A stretch of DNA of 41,685 bases from Sphingobacteriales bacterium (GCA_021299095.1 JAJTFW010000009.1:1-41685); one strand, 5' to 3'; positions 1 to 9,176 are shown, counted from the first letter of the stretch. Numbers and translations: made by a program. The notes: generated from the sequence alone by a model not told the origin.

Positions 1-235
1 TTTTTTGAGTGCGTTAGCCTCAATTCTAAAAGATTATATAATTCATGGGTACTTCGCTGCTTTGTTCCTGCACTTCACCCCACTAATTTAGCTTGAGATA
101 TTCAGTAAAGTAGAAATCAAAATCAAAATCCTATTTTGAATCGGGTGTGAATTGACTTCCCGAAAAAAATATTCAAATAAAGGCACTACCTGTCTGCTAT
201 TCTTCAGGATCAGAAGCCGCTCTTTTGGTAATTGA
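1..235. other. AT-rich gene-free end of window
   Basis: No open reading frame with protein-like character is visible here and no RNA gene was recognised. The stretch lies downstream of the minus-strand psuG stop. A weak inverted repeat (TCGGG near 140, CCCGA near 160, long loop) could be a poor terminator for psuG, but it has no convincing T tail in the correct position. Nothing else is seen. Confidence 0.5.
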
Positions 236-1138
236 TTACAACGCTACCGCCACCTGCGCACCCAGCTTCGCATTATTCTTCACCAGCGCAATATTCGCAT
301 CGAGGCTTTCTCCACCTGTGCGTACGGCCAGGTAGCGCAATAGGAATGGCGTGATCTCTTTCCCCTTCACACCCTGCTGTTCCGCTGCAGTAAGCGCCGC
401 CCGGATATGTTCTTCCATCTGATCGTAAGGAACTTCGTAAGCCGCCGGTACAGGATTTCCAATCAAAACCGCACCTTCCAGTCCCAGATCCCACTTGTGT
501 CGCAACATGGCTGCAATTGCTGGGGCATCATCGAGGCGTAACGGTGATGTATGTCCGCTTTTACGGGAATAAAAACTTGGGAAATCGTCGCTGCCAAAAG
601 TAACTACAGGTACGCCCAGTGTTTCAAGCACCTCCAGGGTGAGTCCGATGTCGAGAATGGATTTAACCCCGGCAGATACAACGGCTACATTGGTCCGTGA
701 CATTTCTGTGAGGTCTGCGCTGATGTCCATGTTGTGTTCTGCGCCCCGGTGTACACCGCCGATACCGCCGGTGACGAACACACGTATTCCGGCCAGAGCG
801 GCAATCCGCATGGTTGCGGCAACTGTAGTTGCCCCATGCAGTCCACGTGAAATCACATACGGAAGATCGCGTAGGCTAACTTTCCAAACCGACTTGCTGT
901 TGCCCAACAGGTCAAGCTGCTGGTTGTCCAACCCCACGTGGATCTTGCCGTCGAGCAAGGCAATTGTTGCAGGAACCGCTCCCTGATCTCGAACAATCTG
1001 TTCTACCTCGCGCGCCGTCTCGACGTTTTTCGGCCAGGGCATGCCATGGGCTATGATGGTAGACTCAAGCGCAACCACCGCCTGACCGGATTGCATGGCC
1101 AGTTGGACTTCTTCAGAGAGGTGTAAAGCAGGATGCAT
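236..1138 (-). CDS. psuG: pseudouridine-5'-phosphate glycosidase
   Basis: This 300-residue protein matches the usual length of PsuG, which cleaves pseudouridine 5'-phosphate to uracil and ribose 5-phosphate in the cytoplasm. Family signatures are visible: VALESTIIAHGMP near residues 22-34, the glycine-rich GGIGGVHRGAE stretch in the middle, followed by DISADL, and the SAGVKSILD segment that contains a conserved lysine. The start is the ATG at 1136-1138, which shares one base with the psuK stop codon (TGATG), so the two genes are almost certainly translationally coupled. Its partner psuK supplies the phosphorylated substrate, giving a complete two-step pseudouridine salvage route. Identification by family resemblance is strong; activity is inferred. 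Confidence 0.95.
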   Translation of the reverse strand: MHPALHLSEEVQLAMQSGQAVVALESTIIAHGMPWPKNVETAREVEQIVRDQGAVPATIALLDGKIHVGLDNQQLDLLGNSKSVWKVSLRDLPYVISRGLHGATTVAATMRIAALAGIRVFVTGGIGGVHRGAEHNMDISADLTEMSRTNVAVVSAGVKSILDIGLTLEVLETLGVPVVTFGSDDFPSFYSRKSGHTSPLRLDDAPAIAAMLRHKWDLGLEGAVLIGNPVPAAYEVPYDQMEEHIRAALTAAEQQGVKGKEITPFLLRYLAVRTGGESLDANIALVKNNAKLGAQVAVAL

Positions 1139-2052
1139 CAGTTCAGGTGTTGTGTAATCAGTTCAACAGATAAATCGGGTCGTACAGCGCCGTTCACTTC
1201 CAGCAAGCATGCGGCTGCAGCGTGTCCGTAGCGCACACAGTCGTGCGGTTCCTTGCCCGACAACCAGGCGTATATCCAGCCCGCCAGTGAGGCATCACCT
1301 GCGCCATTCACATCGAGCACTTGCACCTTAGGTGCCGGTAAGGCCACAATCCGTTCACCATCGGAGAACAAAGAGCCCTCGGCACCACGACTCAGCCAAA
1401 CATGGCGGAAGCCCTGCGCGTGCAAGTGCGTGATTTTTTCTTCCGGTGTTACGTGGTTGTCCTGCTCGAACACAGCCAACTCTTCGCGATTCGGTTTCAC
1501 CAAGAACAAGGCGCCTGGTAAGGCATCTTTCAATCTCCGTGCTTTGGGAATCGATACAGTTTCAACGATTAGCGGTACATCGCAACCGTTACATAGGGAA
1601 ATCAGTTCGCGCAGCGTATTTGTGCTGAGATTGCAATCGGCAACCACCAGGGAAGCATTGCAGATTATTTGGCGGCGTTTATCCAGGAAAGCCGAATTGA
1701 GTAAGCTGTCTGTTTCAGAGGTTACAGCACCGATGGTCAGGTCGCCGGCTGGTGAATTAATGGATGCGAAAGTCCCGGTTGGTACATTACTACGCATGAC
1801 ACTTTCGGTTCCGATGCCTGCGCTGCGGCACTGCTCAAGAAGCCAGTCGCCATCTGAGTCACGGCCCACCACTGTGAGCAATTCGGCGGGGACTCCCAGC
1901 AAAGCGAGGTGATGTGCGATGTTACGCACCACACCGCCCGGACTGCGGGTAATGGTGGCTGGGTTCGACGTATGAAGGATGGGTTCCTGCTCGCAACGCA
2001 ATGTGATATCGACCAGCGATGCACCGATGCAGACAACGGGTTTGTTATTCAT
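1138..2052 (-). CDS. psuK: PfkB-family kinase, probable pseudouridine kinase
   Basis: A 304-residue ribokinase/PfkB-fold sugar kinase. The N-terminal VCIGASLVDI strand, the glycine-rich SPGGVVRNIAHHLALLG nucleoside-binding segment and the C-terminal DVNGAGDAS motif with the catalytic aspartate are all present. PfkB kinases vary in substrate, but the one-base overlap with psuG makes pseudouridine kinase by far the best reading: ATP-dependent 5'-phosphorylation of pseudouridine, followed by PsuG cleavage. The ATG at 2050-2052 lies 33 bases after the fic stop. A GATCTTTG box 14 bases upstream (2067-2074) resembles the -7 element seen at other genes here, so psuKG may be transcribed on its own as well as from the fic promoter. 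Confidence 0.9.
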   Translation of the reverse strand: MNNKPVVCIGASLVDITLRCEQEPILHTSNPATITRSPGGVVRNIAHHLALLGVPAELLTVVGRDSDGDWLLEQCRSAGIGTESVMRSNVPTGTFASINSPAGDLTIGAVTSETDSLLNSAFLDKRRQIICNASLVVADCNLSTNTLRELISLCNGCDVPLIVETVSIPKARRLKDALPGALFLVKPNREELAVFEQDNHVTPEEKITHLHAQGFRHVWLSRGAEGSLFSDGERIVALPAPKVQVLDVNGAGDASLAGWIYAWLSGKEPHDCVRYGHAAAACLLEVNGAVRPDLSVELITQHLN

Positions 2053-2066
2053 ATTGAGGGTGTGCT

Positions 2067-2074
2067 CAAAGATC
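2067..2074 (-). promoter_or_regulatory. possible -7 promoter element of psuK
   Basis: Read on the minus strand this is GATCTTTG, one mismatch from TAnnTTTG, 14 bases before the psuK ATG. No clear -33 TTG was found, and the element lies in the 33-base gap after fic, so it may be fortuitous. Confidence 0.35.
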
Positions 2075-2085
2075 GTATTTAGGAT

Positions 2086-3186
2086 TTACCAATCGCCCAG
2101 CAGCGACATCATGCGGTGGTTGATGAACAGGGATTCTTTCCATTGCACTTCGCGTTGCACAAATCCCGCTTTCACCAGCTCGCGTAAATACTTGGATGCG
2201 GTGATCCGCGATACATCCATGCGTTGCATAACGTGTTCAATACGGCAATAGGGTTGCTCGAACAGCAGGTCGGCCAACTCGCGTGAATACAATTTTGGTG
2301 TAGCCTGCTTCATTTCATCGTGTGTGCGATGAAGAAGTTGATTGATGTCTTGGATCTTCTGGATGGTTTCACGGCTCGACTGCTCTACCGCATCCAGCAT
2401 GTATATGATCCAGGGCTCCCAGTTGCCTTGGGTGCGAACCGCTTGCAGGTGATGGTAATAGTCGTTTTTGTTCCGGACGATATAGCCGCTCATGTACAAC
2501 ACGGGCGCATCAAGCAAACCGTGCAACAACAGAAACAGCAGATTTAGGATACGACCTGTTCGTCCATTGCCATCGTAAAACGGGTGAATGCTTTCGAACT
2601 GGTGATGCAAAACCGCCATGCGAATCAATGGACAAAGACTGTCTTTTGAGTTGTAGTGTTCATCGTAATTCTGAAGCAGGGCGTTCATCACCTCGGTATC
2701 GTCCGGAGGAGTATACACCGGTTCGCCGGTGGCGGCATTCAACAAACGCGTTCCGGGTAATTTTCGGATGCCTGCATCATTCATCTCCATCACTTTCTGG
2801 ATGTCGGCTACAATCCGCATGTGCAGAAATCCTTTGTCCTCGATGAACGATAAACCGTGTTTCACCGCTTCCCGGTAACGCAAAACCTCCCAGGTCGCCG
2901 CATCCGGGTCCTTTCCCTTCAGGTTCAGGGATCTGTACAGTTTGTCGTGGGTGGTAACGATGTTTTCAATGGCCGAACTGGCTTTCGCCTCCCGCAGAAT
3001 CACGGCATTCAGAAGGATATTCGGGTTGCGCAGGGTGTGTGAAATTCCCTTCAGTTCGGCCAATGCGGCCGTGGCCTGCAGTGATTTCCGCAGGGTGTTC
3101 AGCGTTTCAACCGCAGCGCGTTCCACCGGCAATGGAGGTAGGCTGTTGAACGGAACGGTCGGATTAAATCTCAGCCGGGTTTCCAC
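2086..3186 (-). CDS. Fic-family protein, class II, with C-terminal winged helix
   Basis: A 366-residue protein with the canonical Fic active site HPFYDGNGRTGR at residues 201-212 (catalytic His201), which predicts transfer of AMP or another nucleotide moiety to target hydroxyls. An inhibitory-helix motif S-x-x-x-E-N occurs N-terminal to it (Ser70-Glu74-Asn75), the arrangement of class II, self-inhibited Fic proteins. Residues about 300-355 form a winged helix-turn-helix (around VSRITASKYLRELVKAGFV), common in DNA-binding Fic proteins. The start is taken as GTG at 3184-3186, because the sequence from there matches the usual N-terminus (RFNPTVPFNSLPPLP) and a TACCTTTG promoter box lies 18 bases upstream. 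No separate antitoxin gene adjoins it. The target is unknown; binding to the upstream TTATCATG array is an inference. Confidence 0.92.
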   Translation of the reverse strand: METRLRFNPTVPFNSLPPLPVERAAVETLNTLRKSLQATAALAELKGISHTLRNPNILLNAVILREAKASSAIENIVTTHDKLYRSLNLKGKDPDAATWEVLRYREAVKHGLSFIEDKGFLHMRIVADIQKVMEMNDAGIRKLPGTRLLNAATGEPVYTPPDDTEVMNALLQNYDEHYNSKDSLCPLIRMAVLHHQFESIHPFYDGNGRTGRILNLLFLLLHGLLDAPVLYMSGYIVRNKNDYYHHLQAVRTQGNWEPWIIYMLDAVEQSSRETIQKIQDINQLLHRTHDEMKQATPKLYSRELADLLFEQPYCRIEHVMQRMDVSRITASKYLRELVKAGFVQREVQWKESLFINHRMMSLLGDW

Positions 3187-3196
3187 TTCACCTCAT

Positions 3197-3348
3197 TTAT
3201 CATACAAAGGTATTTATATTATTTATGCATGACATCTCTTTTTTCTTAATCAAATGCTAATCAAACGATTATCATGCAAACAAATTATCATAATCAGAAC
3301 ATGATAACCGTCTCATGTAAAGTTATTTATCATGACAGGCTTATCATG
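3197..3348. repeat. cluster of TTATCATG octamers, candidate operator array
   Basis: Exact TTATCATG occurs at 3269-3276, 3327-3334 and 3341-3348. Its reverse complement CATGATAA occurs at 3300-3307, and again outside the cluster at 3523-3530 over the sufA start codon. One-mismatch copies TTATCATA lie at 3197-3204 and 3285-3292. The boxes at 3285 and 3300 form an inverted repeat with 7-base arms around a 9-base centre, and those at 3300 and 3327 form another. Dense repeated boxes in a divergent promoter region are typical of a transcription factor array. The binding protein is not known; the Fic winged helix is the closest candidate. Confidence 0.65.
3205..3212 (-). promoter_or_regulatory. -7 promoter element of fic
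   Basis: Minus-strand TACCTTTG, an exact match to the Bacteroidota TAnnTTTG element, 18 bases before the fic GTG. The expected transcription start falls in or beside the TTATCATA box at 3197-3204, so a protein bound there could block initiation. No clear -33 TTG was found at the usual distance. Confidence 0.7.
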
Positions 3349-3432
3349 TATAGATAAATGGAAAATATATACATGAAATGGGCTGCCGCTCCTGGCCATG
3401 TCGCGGGTTAAGCGTAGGCCCTGGGTAAAAAG

Positions 3433-3501
3433 AGGGCTTGCAAACCGGCGAAATACCAACTTTCTCAGTGTAGAATTGTTCTAAACAAGTCTGCAAGCCC
3501 T
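3433..3501. repeat. 10-base inverted repeat in the suf promoter
   Basis: AGGGCTTGCA at 3433-3442 is repeated as its exact reverse complement TGCAAGCCCT at 3492-3501, with 49 bases between. The right arm lies between the putative -33 TTG (3476-3478) and the -7 box TACTTTTG (3501-3508), touching the first base of the latter. A two-site operator with DNA looping is possible; chance cannot be excluded. Confidence 0.45.
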
Positions 3502-3508
3502 ACTTTTG
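3476..3508 (+). promoter_or_regulatory. putative suf operon promoter
   Basis: TACTTTTG at 3501-3508 matches the Bacteroidota -7 element TAnnTTTG, and a TTG at 3476-3478 is a candidate -33 element at a somewhat long spacing of 22 bases. Transcription would begin near 3515, giving a leader of roughly ten bases before the sufA ATG at 3524. Confidence 0.6.
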
Positions 3509-3523
3509 CACCTGAGAAACATC

Positions 3524-3850
3524 ATGATAACCGTAACCGATAAAGCAAAGGAAAAGGCACTGGAACTGATCCGTGCCGAAAACCGACCGGACGATTCGTT
3601 CATTCGCGTGGGTGTACAGGGCGGAGGATGCTCTGGATTGTCATACCTACTCGAATTTGACCATGTGATGAAAGCCGACGATAAGGTGTTCGAGGACAAG
3701 GGCATCCGGATTGTTTGCGACAAGAAAAGTTTCCTTTACCTGGTGGGTACCCAACTCGATTTTTCGGACGGGCTTAACGGGAAGGGATTTGAGTTTAATA
3801 ACCCCAATGCCACGAGGACCTGCGGTTGCGGCGAGTCCTTTGCTGTTTGA
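3524..3850 (+). CDS. sufA: A-type iron-sulfur carrier, SufA/IscA/HesB family
   Basis: A 108-residue protein of the usual A-type carrier length. The three cluster-ligand cysteines are in place: Cys36 in GGGCSG, and Cys100 and Cys102 in the C-terminal TCGCGESF motif. It accepts iron-sulfur clusters from the SufBCD scaffold and passes them to apo-enzymes in the cytoplasm. The ATG at 3524 is chosen because MITVTDKAKEKA matches the family N-terminus; an earlier in-frame TTG at 3506 overlaps the -7 promoter box and is unlikely. It is the first gene of the suf operon, 36 bases before sufB. A CATGATAA octamer covers the start codon. The exact subfamily (SufA or IscA) cannot be fixed from sequence alone, but context favours SufA. 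Confidence 0.93.
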   Translation: MITVTDKAKEKALELIRAENRPDDSFIRVGVQGGGCSGLSYLLEFDHVMKADDKVFEDKGIRIVCDKKSFLYLVGTQLDFSDGLNGKGFEFNNPNATRTCGCGESFAV

Positions 3851-3886
3851 TTATTCCTGCACCGCGAACAACCTGAACGAAGCGCC

Positions 3887-5332
3887 ATGTCAGATGACCT
3901 GAAGATACTGGATGATGTGACCAACTCCGATTACAAATGGGGGTTTGTCAGTAACATCGAGAGTGAAAATGCGCCCAAGGGGCTCAACGAAGACATTGTC
4001 CGTTATATATCGGCCAAGAAGAATGAGCCGGAGTGGCTGCTGGAATGGAGGCTGAAGGCTTTTCGCCATTGGCAGGGGATGACGGAACCCAAGTGGCCGA
4101 ACGTACAGTACGCTGAAATCGATTTTCAGGATATCATTTATTACTCCGCTCCCAAGAAGAATGTGACGCTGAATAGTCTCGATGAACTGGATCCGGAAAT
4201 CAAGGCCACATTCGATAAGCTGGGTATTTCACTCGATGAGCAAAAGCGCCTTGCCGGTGTAGCCGTTGACGCTGTTATCGACAGTGTATCCGTTAAGACC
4301 ACGTTCCGCGAGACCCTCGCTGAAATGGGCATTATTTTTTGTTCCTTCAGTGAAGCCGTGCATGAGCATCCTGACCTGGTGCGCAAATACCTGGGCTCGG
4401 TGGTTCCCTACACCGATAATTTCTATTCGGCACTAAACAGCGCTGTATTCAGCGATGGTTCGTTTTGCTACATCCCCAAAGGCGTTCGTTGTCCGATGGA
4501 ACTTAGCACCTATTTCCGCATCAACAGCGCAGGAACGGGCCAGTTCGAACGCACCTTGATCATCGCCGACGAGGGTGCATACGTAAGTTATCTCGAAGGT
4601 TGCACCGCTCCGATGCGTGACGAAAACCAATTGCATGCCGCAGTGGTCGAAATCGTATCGCATACCGACGCGAACGTGAAATACAGTACGGTGCAGAATT
4701 GGTATCCCGGTGACAAGGATGGCAAAGGTGGTATCTACAATTTCGTGACGAAACGCGGTATTTGTCTGGGCGACCGTTCACGGATTTCTTGGACTCAGGT
4801 GGAGACGGGTTCGGCAGTGACCTGGAAATATCCGAGCGTGATCCTGAAAGGGGATCATTCCATCGGTGAATTCTACTCAGTTGCTGTAACGAACAACATG
4901 CAGCAGGCCGATACCGGAACCAAAATGATCCACATCGGCCGCAACACGCGCAGCACCATTGTGTCCAAAGGCATTTCCTGCGGCCGCAGCCAGAACTCGT
5001 ATCGCGGATTGGTTCGGATCGGTAAAAAAGCCGAGCATGCGCGTAATTTCTCCCAATGTGATTCGCTGCTGATCGGCGACAAGTGCGGTGCGCATACTTT
5101 CCCCTACCTGGAGGTAGCCAATAAAACAGCACGCGTCGAACATGAAGCAACCACCAGCAAGGTGGGTGAGGACCAGATCTTCTATTGCAACCAACGTGGA
5201 ATCTCTACCGAAGATGCAGTGAACCTGATTGTGAACGGCTATTGCAAGGAGGTCTTCAATCAGCTTCCGATGGAGTTCGCTGTGGAGGCGCAAAAATTGT
5301 TGGCCATTTCCCTCGAGGGCTCGGTCGGCTAA
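3887..5332 (+). CDS. sufB: Fe-S cluster assembly scaffold protein SufB
   Basis: A 481-residue SufB, full length for the family. It shows the characteristic central beta-helix with [17 protein letters not shown], the stretch [22 protein letters not shown], and the C-terminal [20 protein letters not shown] with the conserved cysteine and the following [11 protein letters not shown]. SufB forms the SufBC2D scaffold on which clusters are built with sulfide delivered by SufS-SufE. The ATG at 3887 follows sufA closely. Large ORFs on the opposite strand inside this gene are shadows. Assignment is secure by sequence and operon context. Confidence 0.98.
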   Translation: MSDDLKILDDVTNSDYKWGFVSNIESENAPKGLNEDIVRYISAKKNEPEWLLEWRLKAFRHWQGMTEPKWPNVQYAEIDFQDIIYYSAPKKNVTLNSLDELDPEIKATFDKLGISLDEQKRLAGVAVDAVIDSVSVKTTFRETLAEMGIIFCSFSEAVHEHPDLVRKYLGSVVPYTDNFYSALNSAVFSDGSFCYIPKGVRCPMELSTYFRINSAGTGQFERTLIIADEGAYVSYLEGCTAPMRDENQLHAAVVEIVSHTDANVKYSTVQNWYPGDKDGKGGIYNFVTKRGICLGDRSRISWTQVETGSAVTWKYPSVILKGDHSIGEFYSVAVTNNMQQADTGTKMIHIGRNTRSTIVSKGISCGRSQNSYRGLVRIGKKAEHARNFSQCDSLLIGDKCGAHTFPYLEVANKTARVEHEATTSKVGEDQIFYCNQRGISTEDAVNLIVNGYCKEVFNQLPMEFAVEAQKLLAISLEGSVG

Positions 5333-5395
5333 CGGTATCAAATGGCGTCGGCCTGAGCTGGCGCATTCAATTCAACGCATAAACTACTTGCAATC

Positions 5396-6154
5396 ATGTT
5401 ATCGATAAAAAACCTGCAGGCCTCGGTCGAAGGCAAACAGATTCTGAATGGACTCAACCTGGAAATCGGTCAGGGCGAAGTTCACGCCATCATGGGACCG
5501 AATGGTTCAGGAAAGAGCACATTGGCCTCCGTATTGGCCGGTCGTGAAGATTACGAAGTGACCGGTGGTAGTGTGACTTTTCTGGGTCAGGATTTGCTCG
5601 ACGCTTCTCCCGAGGATCGTGCGCGTGCCGGACTCTTTCTCGCTTTCCAGTATCCGGTGGAGATTCCCGGTGTAAGCAATGCGAATTTCCTGAAAACCGC
5701 AGTGAATGAAGTTCGGAAATCACGGGGTCAGGAGATTCTTGATTCCAAGGATTTTTTGAAACTCATGAACGAAAAGATGAAGCTGGTCGAGATGGACAAA
5801 GCGATGACCCAACGTTCGGTCAACGAAGGATTCAGCGGCGGAGAGAAGAAGCGGAATGAGATTTTTCAGATGGCCATGCTGGAGCCACGGTTGGCTGTAC
5901 TCGATGAAACCGACTCGGGTCTAGATATCGACGCCCTGCGCATCGTATCTCATGGCGTAAATGCCCTGAGATCGAAGGAGCGCTCCTTCGTAGTCATTAC
6001 ACACTACCAGCGTTTATTGGATTACATTGTGCCCGATTTTGTGCACGTCCTCTACAAAGGTCGTATTGTCAAGTCGGGAACCCGCGAATTGGCCCTTGAG
6101 CTTGAGGCCAAGGGATACGACTGGATCAAAGACGAAACGACTGTCAATGCCTGA
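5396..6154 (+). CDS. sufC: Fe-S cluster assembly ATPase SufC
   Basis: A 252-residue ABC-type ATPase without membrane segments. Walker [10 protein letters not shown] sits at residues 34-42 (Lys40). The SufC-specific signature [12 protein letters not shown] and the Walker B region [15 protein letters not shown] follow, and the H-loop appears as [12 protein letters not shown]. SufC dimerises on SufB and SufD and drives shape changes of the scaffold. The gene starts 63 bases after sufB and its last codons overlap the likely sufD start at 6147, consistent with coupled translation. Confidence 0.98.
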   Translation: MLSIKNLQASVEGKQILNGLNLEIGQGEVHAIMGPNGSGKSTLASVLAGREDYEVTGGSVTFLGQDLLDASPEDRARAGLFLAFQYPVEIPGVSNANFLKTAVNEVRKSRGQEILDSKDFLKLMNEKMKLVEMDKAMTQRSVNEGFSGGEKKRNEIFQMAMLEPRLAVLDETDSGLDIDALRIVSHGVNALRSKERSFVVITHYQRLLDYIVPDFVHVLYKGRIVKSGTRELALELEAKGYDWIKDETTVNA

Positions 6155-7493
6155 AGCCATGAGCAAGAACGGTCAGCACCATCCAGCACCCCGACCTTTT
6201 CTCGAAGCAGCCGAAACCTTGGTGCGCCGCGATGAAGGTTCGATGCCGCGGGTAGCCGATATCCGCCGAAAAGCACTTAGCCAATTCGAGCAGTCGGGAA
6301 TCCCCAGCACCCGCCACGAGGAATGGAAATACCTCGATTTGTCGCCCCTTACAACCACTGATTTCCGTACGGCTACGCCCGACGATATCCGTAAGCTCAG
6401 CAAAGCGGATGCGGACGCTCTTCGACACGATGGTGTTGATGCCTGTTTGCTCTTGGTTGAAAACGGAAGCCTGAATCGGGATGCTTCCGACCTGAAGTCT
6501 GTTCCTGCCGGTGTACGCATCGGCTCTTTGGCCGAACTGGGTACGGAGCCGGCGGTGATTGATCATTTGTTCAGTCTCGCTGACACACACACAGAGGCAC
6601 TTGTTGCACTCAACACGATGTTGAGTTATGATCCACTCATCATTCTGGTTGAAGCGAATGCTCAGGTTGAGACCGTTTTGCATGTGGCCTTTGCTGCGGT
6701 TCCTGAATCATCACCATTGAATGTGTGTACCCGATTATTGGTTGTAGCTGCAACCGGCGCATCGTGTACGCTCATCGAATCATACCACACCATCGGCGAG
6801 GGTGCTTCCACCCTGACCAATGCCGTGACTGAAACCGTGGTGGGATCCGGTGCCCGTGTGCATCATATCAAGGTGCAGCATGAGAATTCACTCGCACGAA
6901 ACATATCGTACCACAAGGTTCACATGGCAGGGGATAGCTACCAGCATCTCACAACTTTGACCTTGGGTGGTGCATTGGTGCGAAACACACTGAATCTACG
7001 TCTCGATGGGCAGCAGATCAATACTTATCTGAATGGGCTTTATGTGCTCGATGGCGATCAAGTTGTGGACAACCATACGCTGGTCGATCATGCACAACCC
7101 AACTGCTACAGCAGTGAACTCTATAAGGGAATCATTTCCGGACGTGCACAGGGTATCTTCAACGGGAAGATCTGGGTCAGGCCCGATGCACAGAAAACCA
7201 ATGCCTATCAAAGCAACAAGAATATCCTGTTGAGTGATGAAGCATCCATGAACACCAAGCCACAGCTGGAGATTTATGCCGATGATGTGAAGTGTAGTCA
7301 TGGTGCAACCACCGGACAACTCGACGAAGAGAGTCTCTTTTACCTACGTGCACGTGGTATAGGTGAGGCTACGGCACGTGCCCTTCTCAATCAGGCCTTT
7401 GCTGCTGACGTCATTGCGCAGGTGGAACATCCCGGAATACGTGAAGCCCTGCTTCAAGTGCTCGACAGGAAATTAAGTAATCTGCAGTCTTGA
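6147..7493 (+). CDS. sufD: Fe-S cluster assembly protein SufD
   Basis: SufD pairs with SufB and SufC2 in the scaffold complex. The protein is 448 residues from the ATG at 6147, which overlaps the sufC stop by 8 bases; a second in-frame ATG at 6159, just after the stop, is equally possible and would give 444 residues. Family features include the N-terminal helical part with [12 protein letters not shown], and the C-terminal beta-helix with [47 protein letters not shown] and [11 protein letters not shown]. Reading upstream of 6147 would only re-use sufC sequence in another frame and has no SufD character. Confidence 0.95.
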   Translation: MPEAMSKNGQHHPAPRPFLEAAETLVRRDEGSMPRVADIRRKALSQFEQSGIPSTRHEEWKYLDLSPLTTTDFRTATPDDIRKLSKADADALRHDGVDACLLLVENGSLNRDASDLKSVPAGVRIGSLAELGTEPAVIDHLFSLADTHTEALVALNTMLSYDPLIILVEANAQVETVLHVAFAAVPESSPLNVCTRLLVVAATGASCTLIESYHTIGEGASTLTNAVTETVVGSGARVHHIKVQHENSLARNISYHKVHMAGDSYQHLTTLTLGGALVRNTLNLRLDGQQINTYLNGLYVLDGDQVVDNHTLVDHAQPNCYSSELYKGIISGRAQGIFNGKIWVRPDAQKTNAYQSNKNILLSDEASMNTKPQLEIYADDVKCSHGATTGQLDEESLFYLRARGIGEATARALLNQAFAADVIAQVEHPGIREALLQVLDRKLSNLQS

Positions 7494-7527
7494 GCCTGCT
7501 ATAACGGTTCCGTACATACGCAATACA

Positions 7528-8763
7528 ATGAACGCCTTCGATCCGGGCCGCATCCGCGCCGATTTTCCGATCCTGTCCGAGCGTCCCTACGGGAAGCCGC
7601 TGATTTATTTCGATAATGCGGCTTCTTCCCAGAAACCCAAGTCGGTCATCGATGCGATAACGGAATACTACTCCCACAGCAACGCCAATATCCACCGTGG
7701 AGTCCATTACCTTTCACAAAAGGCTTCGGAAGCATACGATGCCGTGCGCGTTGCACTGAAGGATTTCCTGAATGCTCCATCGGAGGATGAAATCGTATTC
7801 GTACGTGGAACCACGGAGGCGGTGAATCTGGTTGCCGCGACCTTCGGGCGTACACACGTTCAAGCCGGTGATGAAGTGCTGATTAGTGCCATGGAACACC
7901 ACAGCAACATCGTCCCCTGGCAGATGCTTTGCGAAGAGAAAGGTGCCAAACTTCGGGTGATACCGATTGATGATCATGGACAGCTACGCCTTGATCAGGT
8001 TGACAACCTGATTACAGAACGCACCCGGATTGTTTCCTTGGTTCATGTATCAAATTCCTTGGGAACCATAAATCCGGTGAAAGAGGTGATTCGCCTAGCT
8101 CATGCGAAAGGAGTTCCTGTATTTGTCGATGGAGCACAAAGCACTGCTCATTTCCAGGTCGATGTGCAGGATTTGGATGCCGACTTCTTTGCTTTTAGCG
8201 GACACAAGATTCTGGGTCCAACCGGAATCGGTGTTCTTTATGGTAAACGCGCACTGCTCGAAAGCATGCCACCTTACCAGGGTGGAGGAGAAATGATCCG
8301 CTCGGTGAGTTTTGAGCGGACTACCTACAACGATATTCCCTTGCGGTTCGAAGCCGGAACCCCCAACATCGCCGGAGTGATTGCCTTGGGCGAAGCCCTG
8401 CGGTATTGGGAGTCCATTGATCGCGATACTGCAGTCCAATGGGAAAACACCTTGCTTGCTCATGCCACGGTTGCCTTGCAGGGTATTTCGGGCGTACAGC
8501 TGATTGGAACCGCAGCTGAAAAAGCAAGTGTATTGTCTTTCGTAATTGACGAAGTCAATGCGCTTGACGCAGGCATGTATCTGGATACGAAAGGAATCGC
8601 AGTGCGTACCGGTCACCATTGCACAGAGCCTGTGATGCATCGCTTCGGTATACCGGGTACGATCCGTGCTTCGTTCATGTTTTACAATACGCTAGAGGAG
8701 ATTGATGAATTCGTAAACCACTTGCACGGTGCAATCCGGCTGCTTCGTCCCCTAAACGCCTGA
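7528..8763 (+). CDS. sufS: cysteine desulfurase SufS
   Basis: A 411-residue PLP-dependent class II (SufS-type) cysteine desulfurase. The PLP-binding lysine is Lys227 in FSGHKILGPTG, and the catalytic cysteine is Cys365 in GHHCTEP. The short loop around that cysteine and the RASFMFYNTLEEID ending are typical of SufS rather than IscS. It removes sulfur from cysteine, leaving alanine, and hands the persulfide to SufE, encoded two bases downstream. The ATG at 7528 matches the usual N-terminal pattern ending in RADFPIL. Confidence 0.97.
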   Translation: MNAFDPGRIRADFPILSERPYGKPLIYFDNAASSQKPKSVIDAITEYYSHSNANIHRGVHYLSQKASEAYDAVRVALKDFLNAPSEDEIVFVRGTTEAVNLVAATFGRTHVQAGDEVLISAMEHHSNIVPWQMLCEEKGAKLRVIPIDDHGQLRLDQVDNLITERTRIVSLVHVSNSLGTINPVKEVIRLAHAKGVPVFVDGAQSTAHFQVDVQDLDADFFAFSGHKILGPTGIGVLYGKRALLESMPPYQGGGEMIRSVSFERTTYNDIPLRFEAGTPNIAGVIALGEALRYWESIDRDTAVQWENTLLAHATVALQGISGVQLIGTAAEKASVLSFVIDEVNALDAGMYLDTKGIAVRTGHHCTEPVMHRFGIPGTIRASFMFYNTLEEIDEFVNHLHGAIRLLRPLNA

Positions 8764-8765
8764 GC

Positions 8766-9176
8766 ATGGAAGCCATCGAACAGGAAATCATCGACGATTT
8801 CGCCCTCTTCGACACCTGGGAGGACAAATACCAGTATATCATTGAACTGGGTCAAAAACTGCCAGTCTTCAATCCTGAATTCAAAACCGACGATTACCGA
8901 ATTAAAGGCTGTCAGAGCTCAGTTTGGCTCGATGCCAGTTACAGCGATGGCCGTATTGTTTTTTACGCCGATAGCGATTCTACTTTTGTGAAGGGTGAAA
9001 TCGCTCTGCTAATGAAGGTGTTGTCAGGCCGTACACCCCAGGAAATACTGGATGCGAAACTGGAGTTCATCGATTCCATCGGATTACGTCAGCACATGGC
9101 CGTTACCCGAGCCAACGGACTGAATGCGATGGTGAAGCAGATGAAAGCGTATGCACTAGCACATTCCGCAAATTGA
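8766..9176 (+). CDS. sufE: sulfur acceptor protein SufE
   Basis: A 136-residue SufE-family protein. The sulfur-accepting cysteine is Cys49 in RIKGCQSSVW, the hallmark of the family, and the length is normal. SufE takes persulfide sulfur from SufS and delivers it to SufB. The ATG at 8766 is two bases after the sufS stop, so the two proteins are made together. Confidence 0.96.
   Translation: MEAIEQEIIDDFALFDTWEDKYQYIIELGQKLPVFNPEFKTDDYRIKGCQSSVWLDASYSDGRIVFYADSDSTFVKGEIALLMKVLSGRTPQEILDAKLEFIDSIGLRQHMAVTRANGLNAMVKQMKAYALAHSAN

Larger units (their letters stand above)
3187..3523. promoter_or_regulatory. fic/suf divergent intergenic region
   Basis: This 337-base gene-free region separates divergent fic and suf. 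It contains the fic -7 box (3205-3212), several copies of the octamer TTATCATG in both orientations (3197-3348), a 10-base inverted repeat (3433-3442 with 3492-3501) and the suf promoter. The left two thirds are clearly more AT-rich than the neighbouring genes. No ORF, tRNA or convincing small RNA was seen. Confidence 0.75.

Noticed and set aside
130-165. Weak hairpins after psuG as a terminator
   Set aside because: The TCGGG/CCCGA arms have a loop of about 13 bases and no T run in the right place; the other candidate has only A/T-rich 6-base arms.
1253-1912. 219-residue plus-strand frame inside psuK
   Set aside because: Composition is low-complexity Ser/Thr/Pro/Arg and it lies fully antisense to a well-supported kinase gene.
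2086-3186. Fic as part of a toxin-antitoxin module
   Set aside because: It has its own class II inhibitory helix motif and no small antitoxin gene next to it; psuK and psuG are metabolic.
3187-3523. CRISPR array or mobile-element ends in the fic/suf intergenic region
   Set aside because: The repeated units are 8 bases with irregular spacing and mixed orientation, with no cas genes, target-site duplications or transposase nearby.
4560-5150. 196-residue open frame on the minus strand inside sufB
   Set aside because: Rich in Arg, Cys, Ser and His with no domain character; it is a shadow of sufB codon use.
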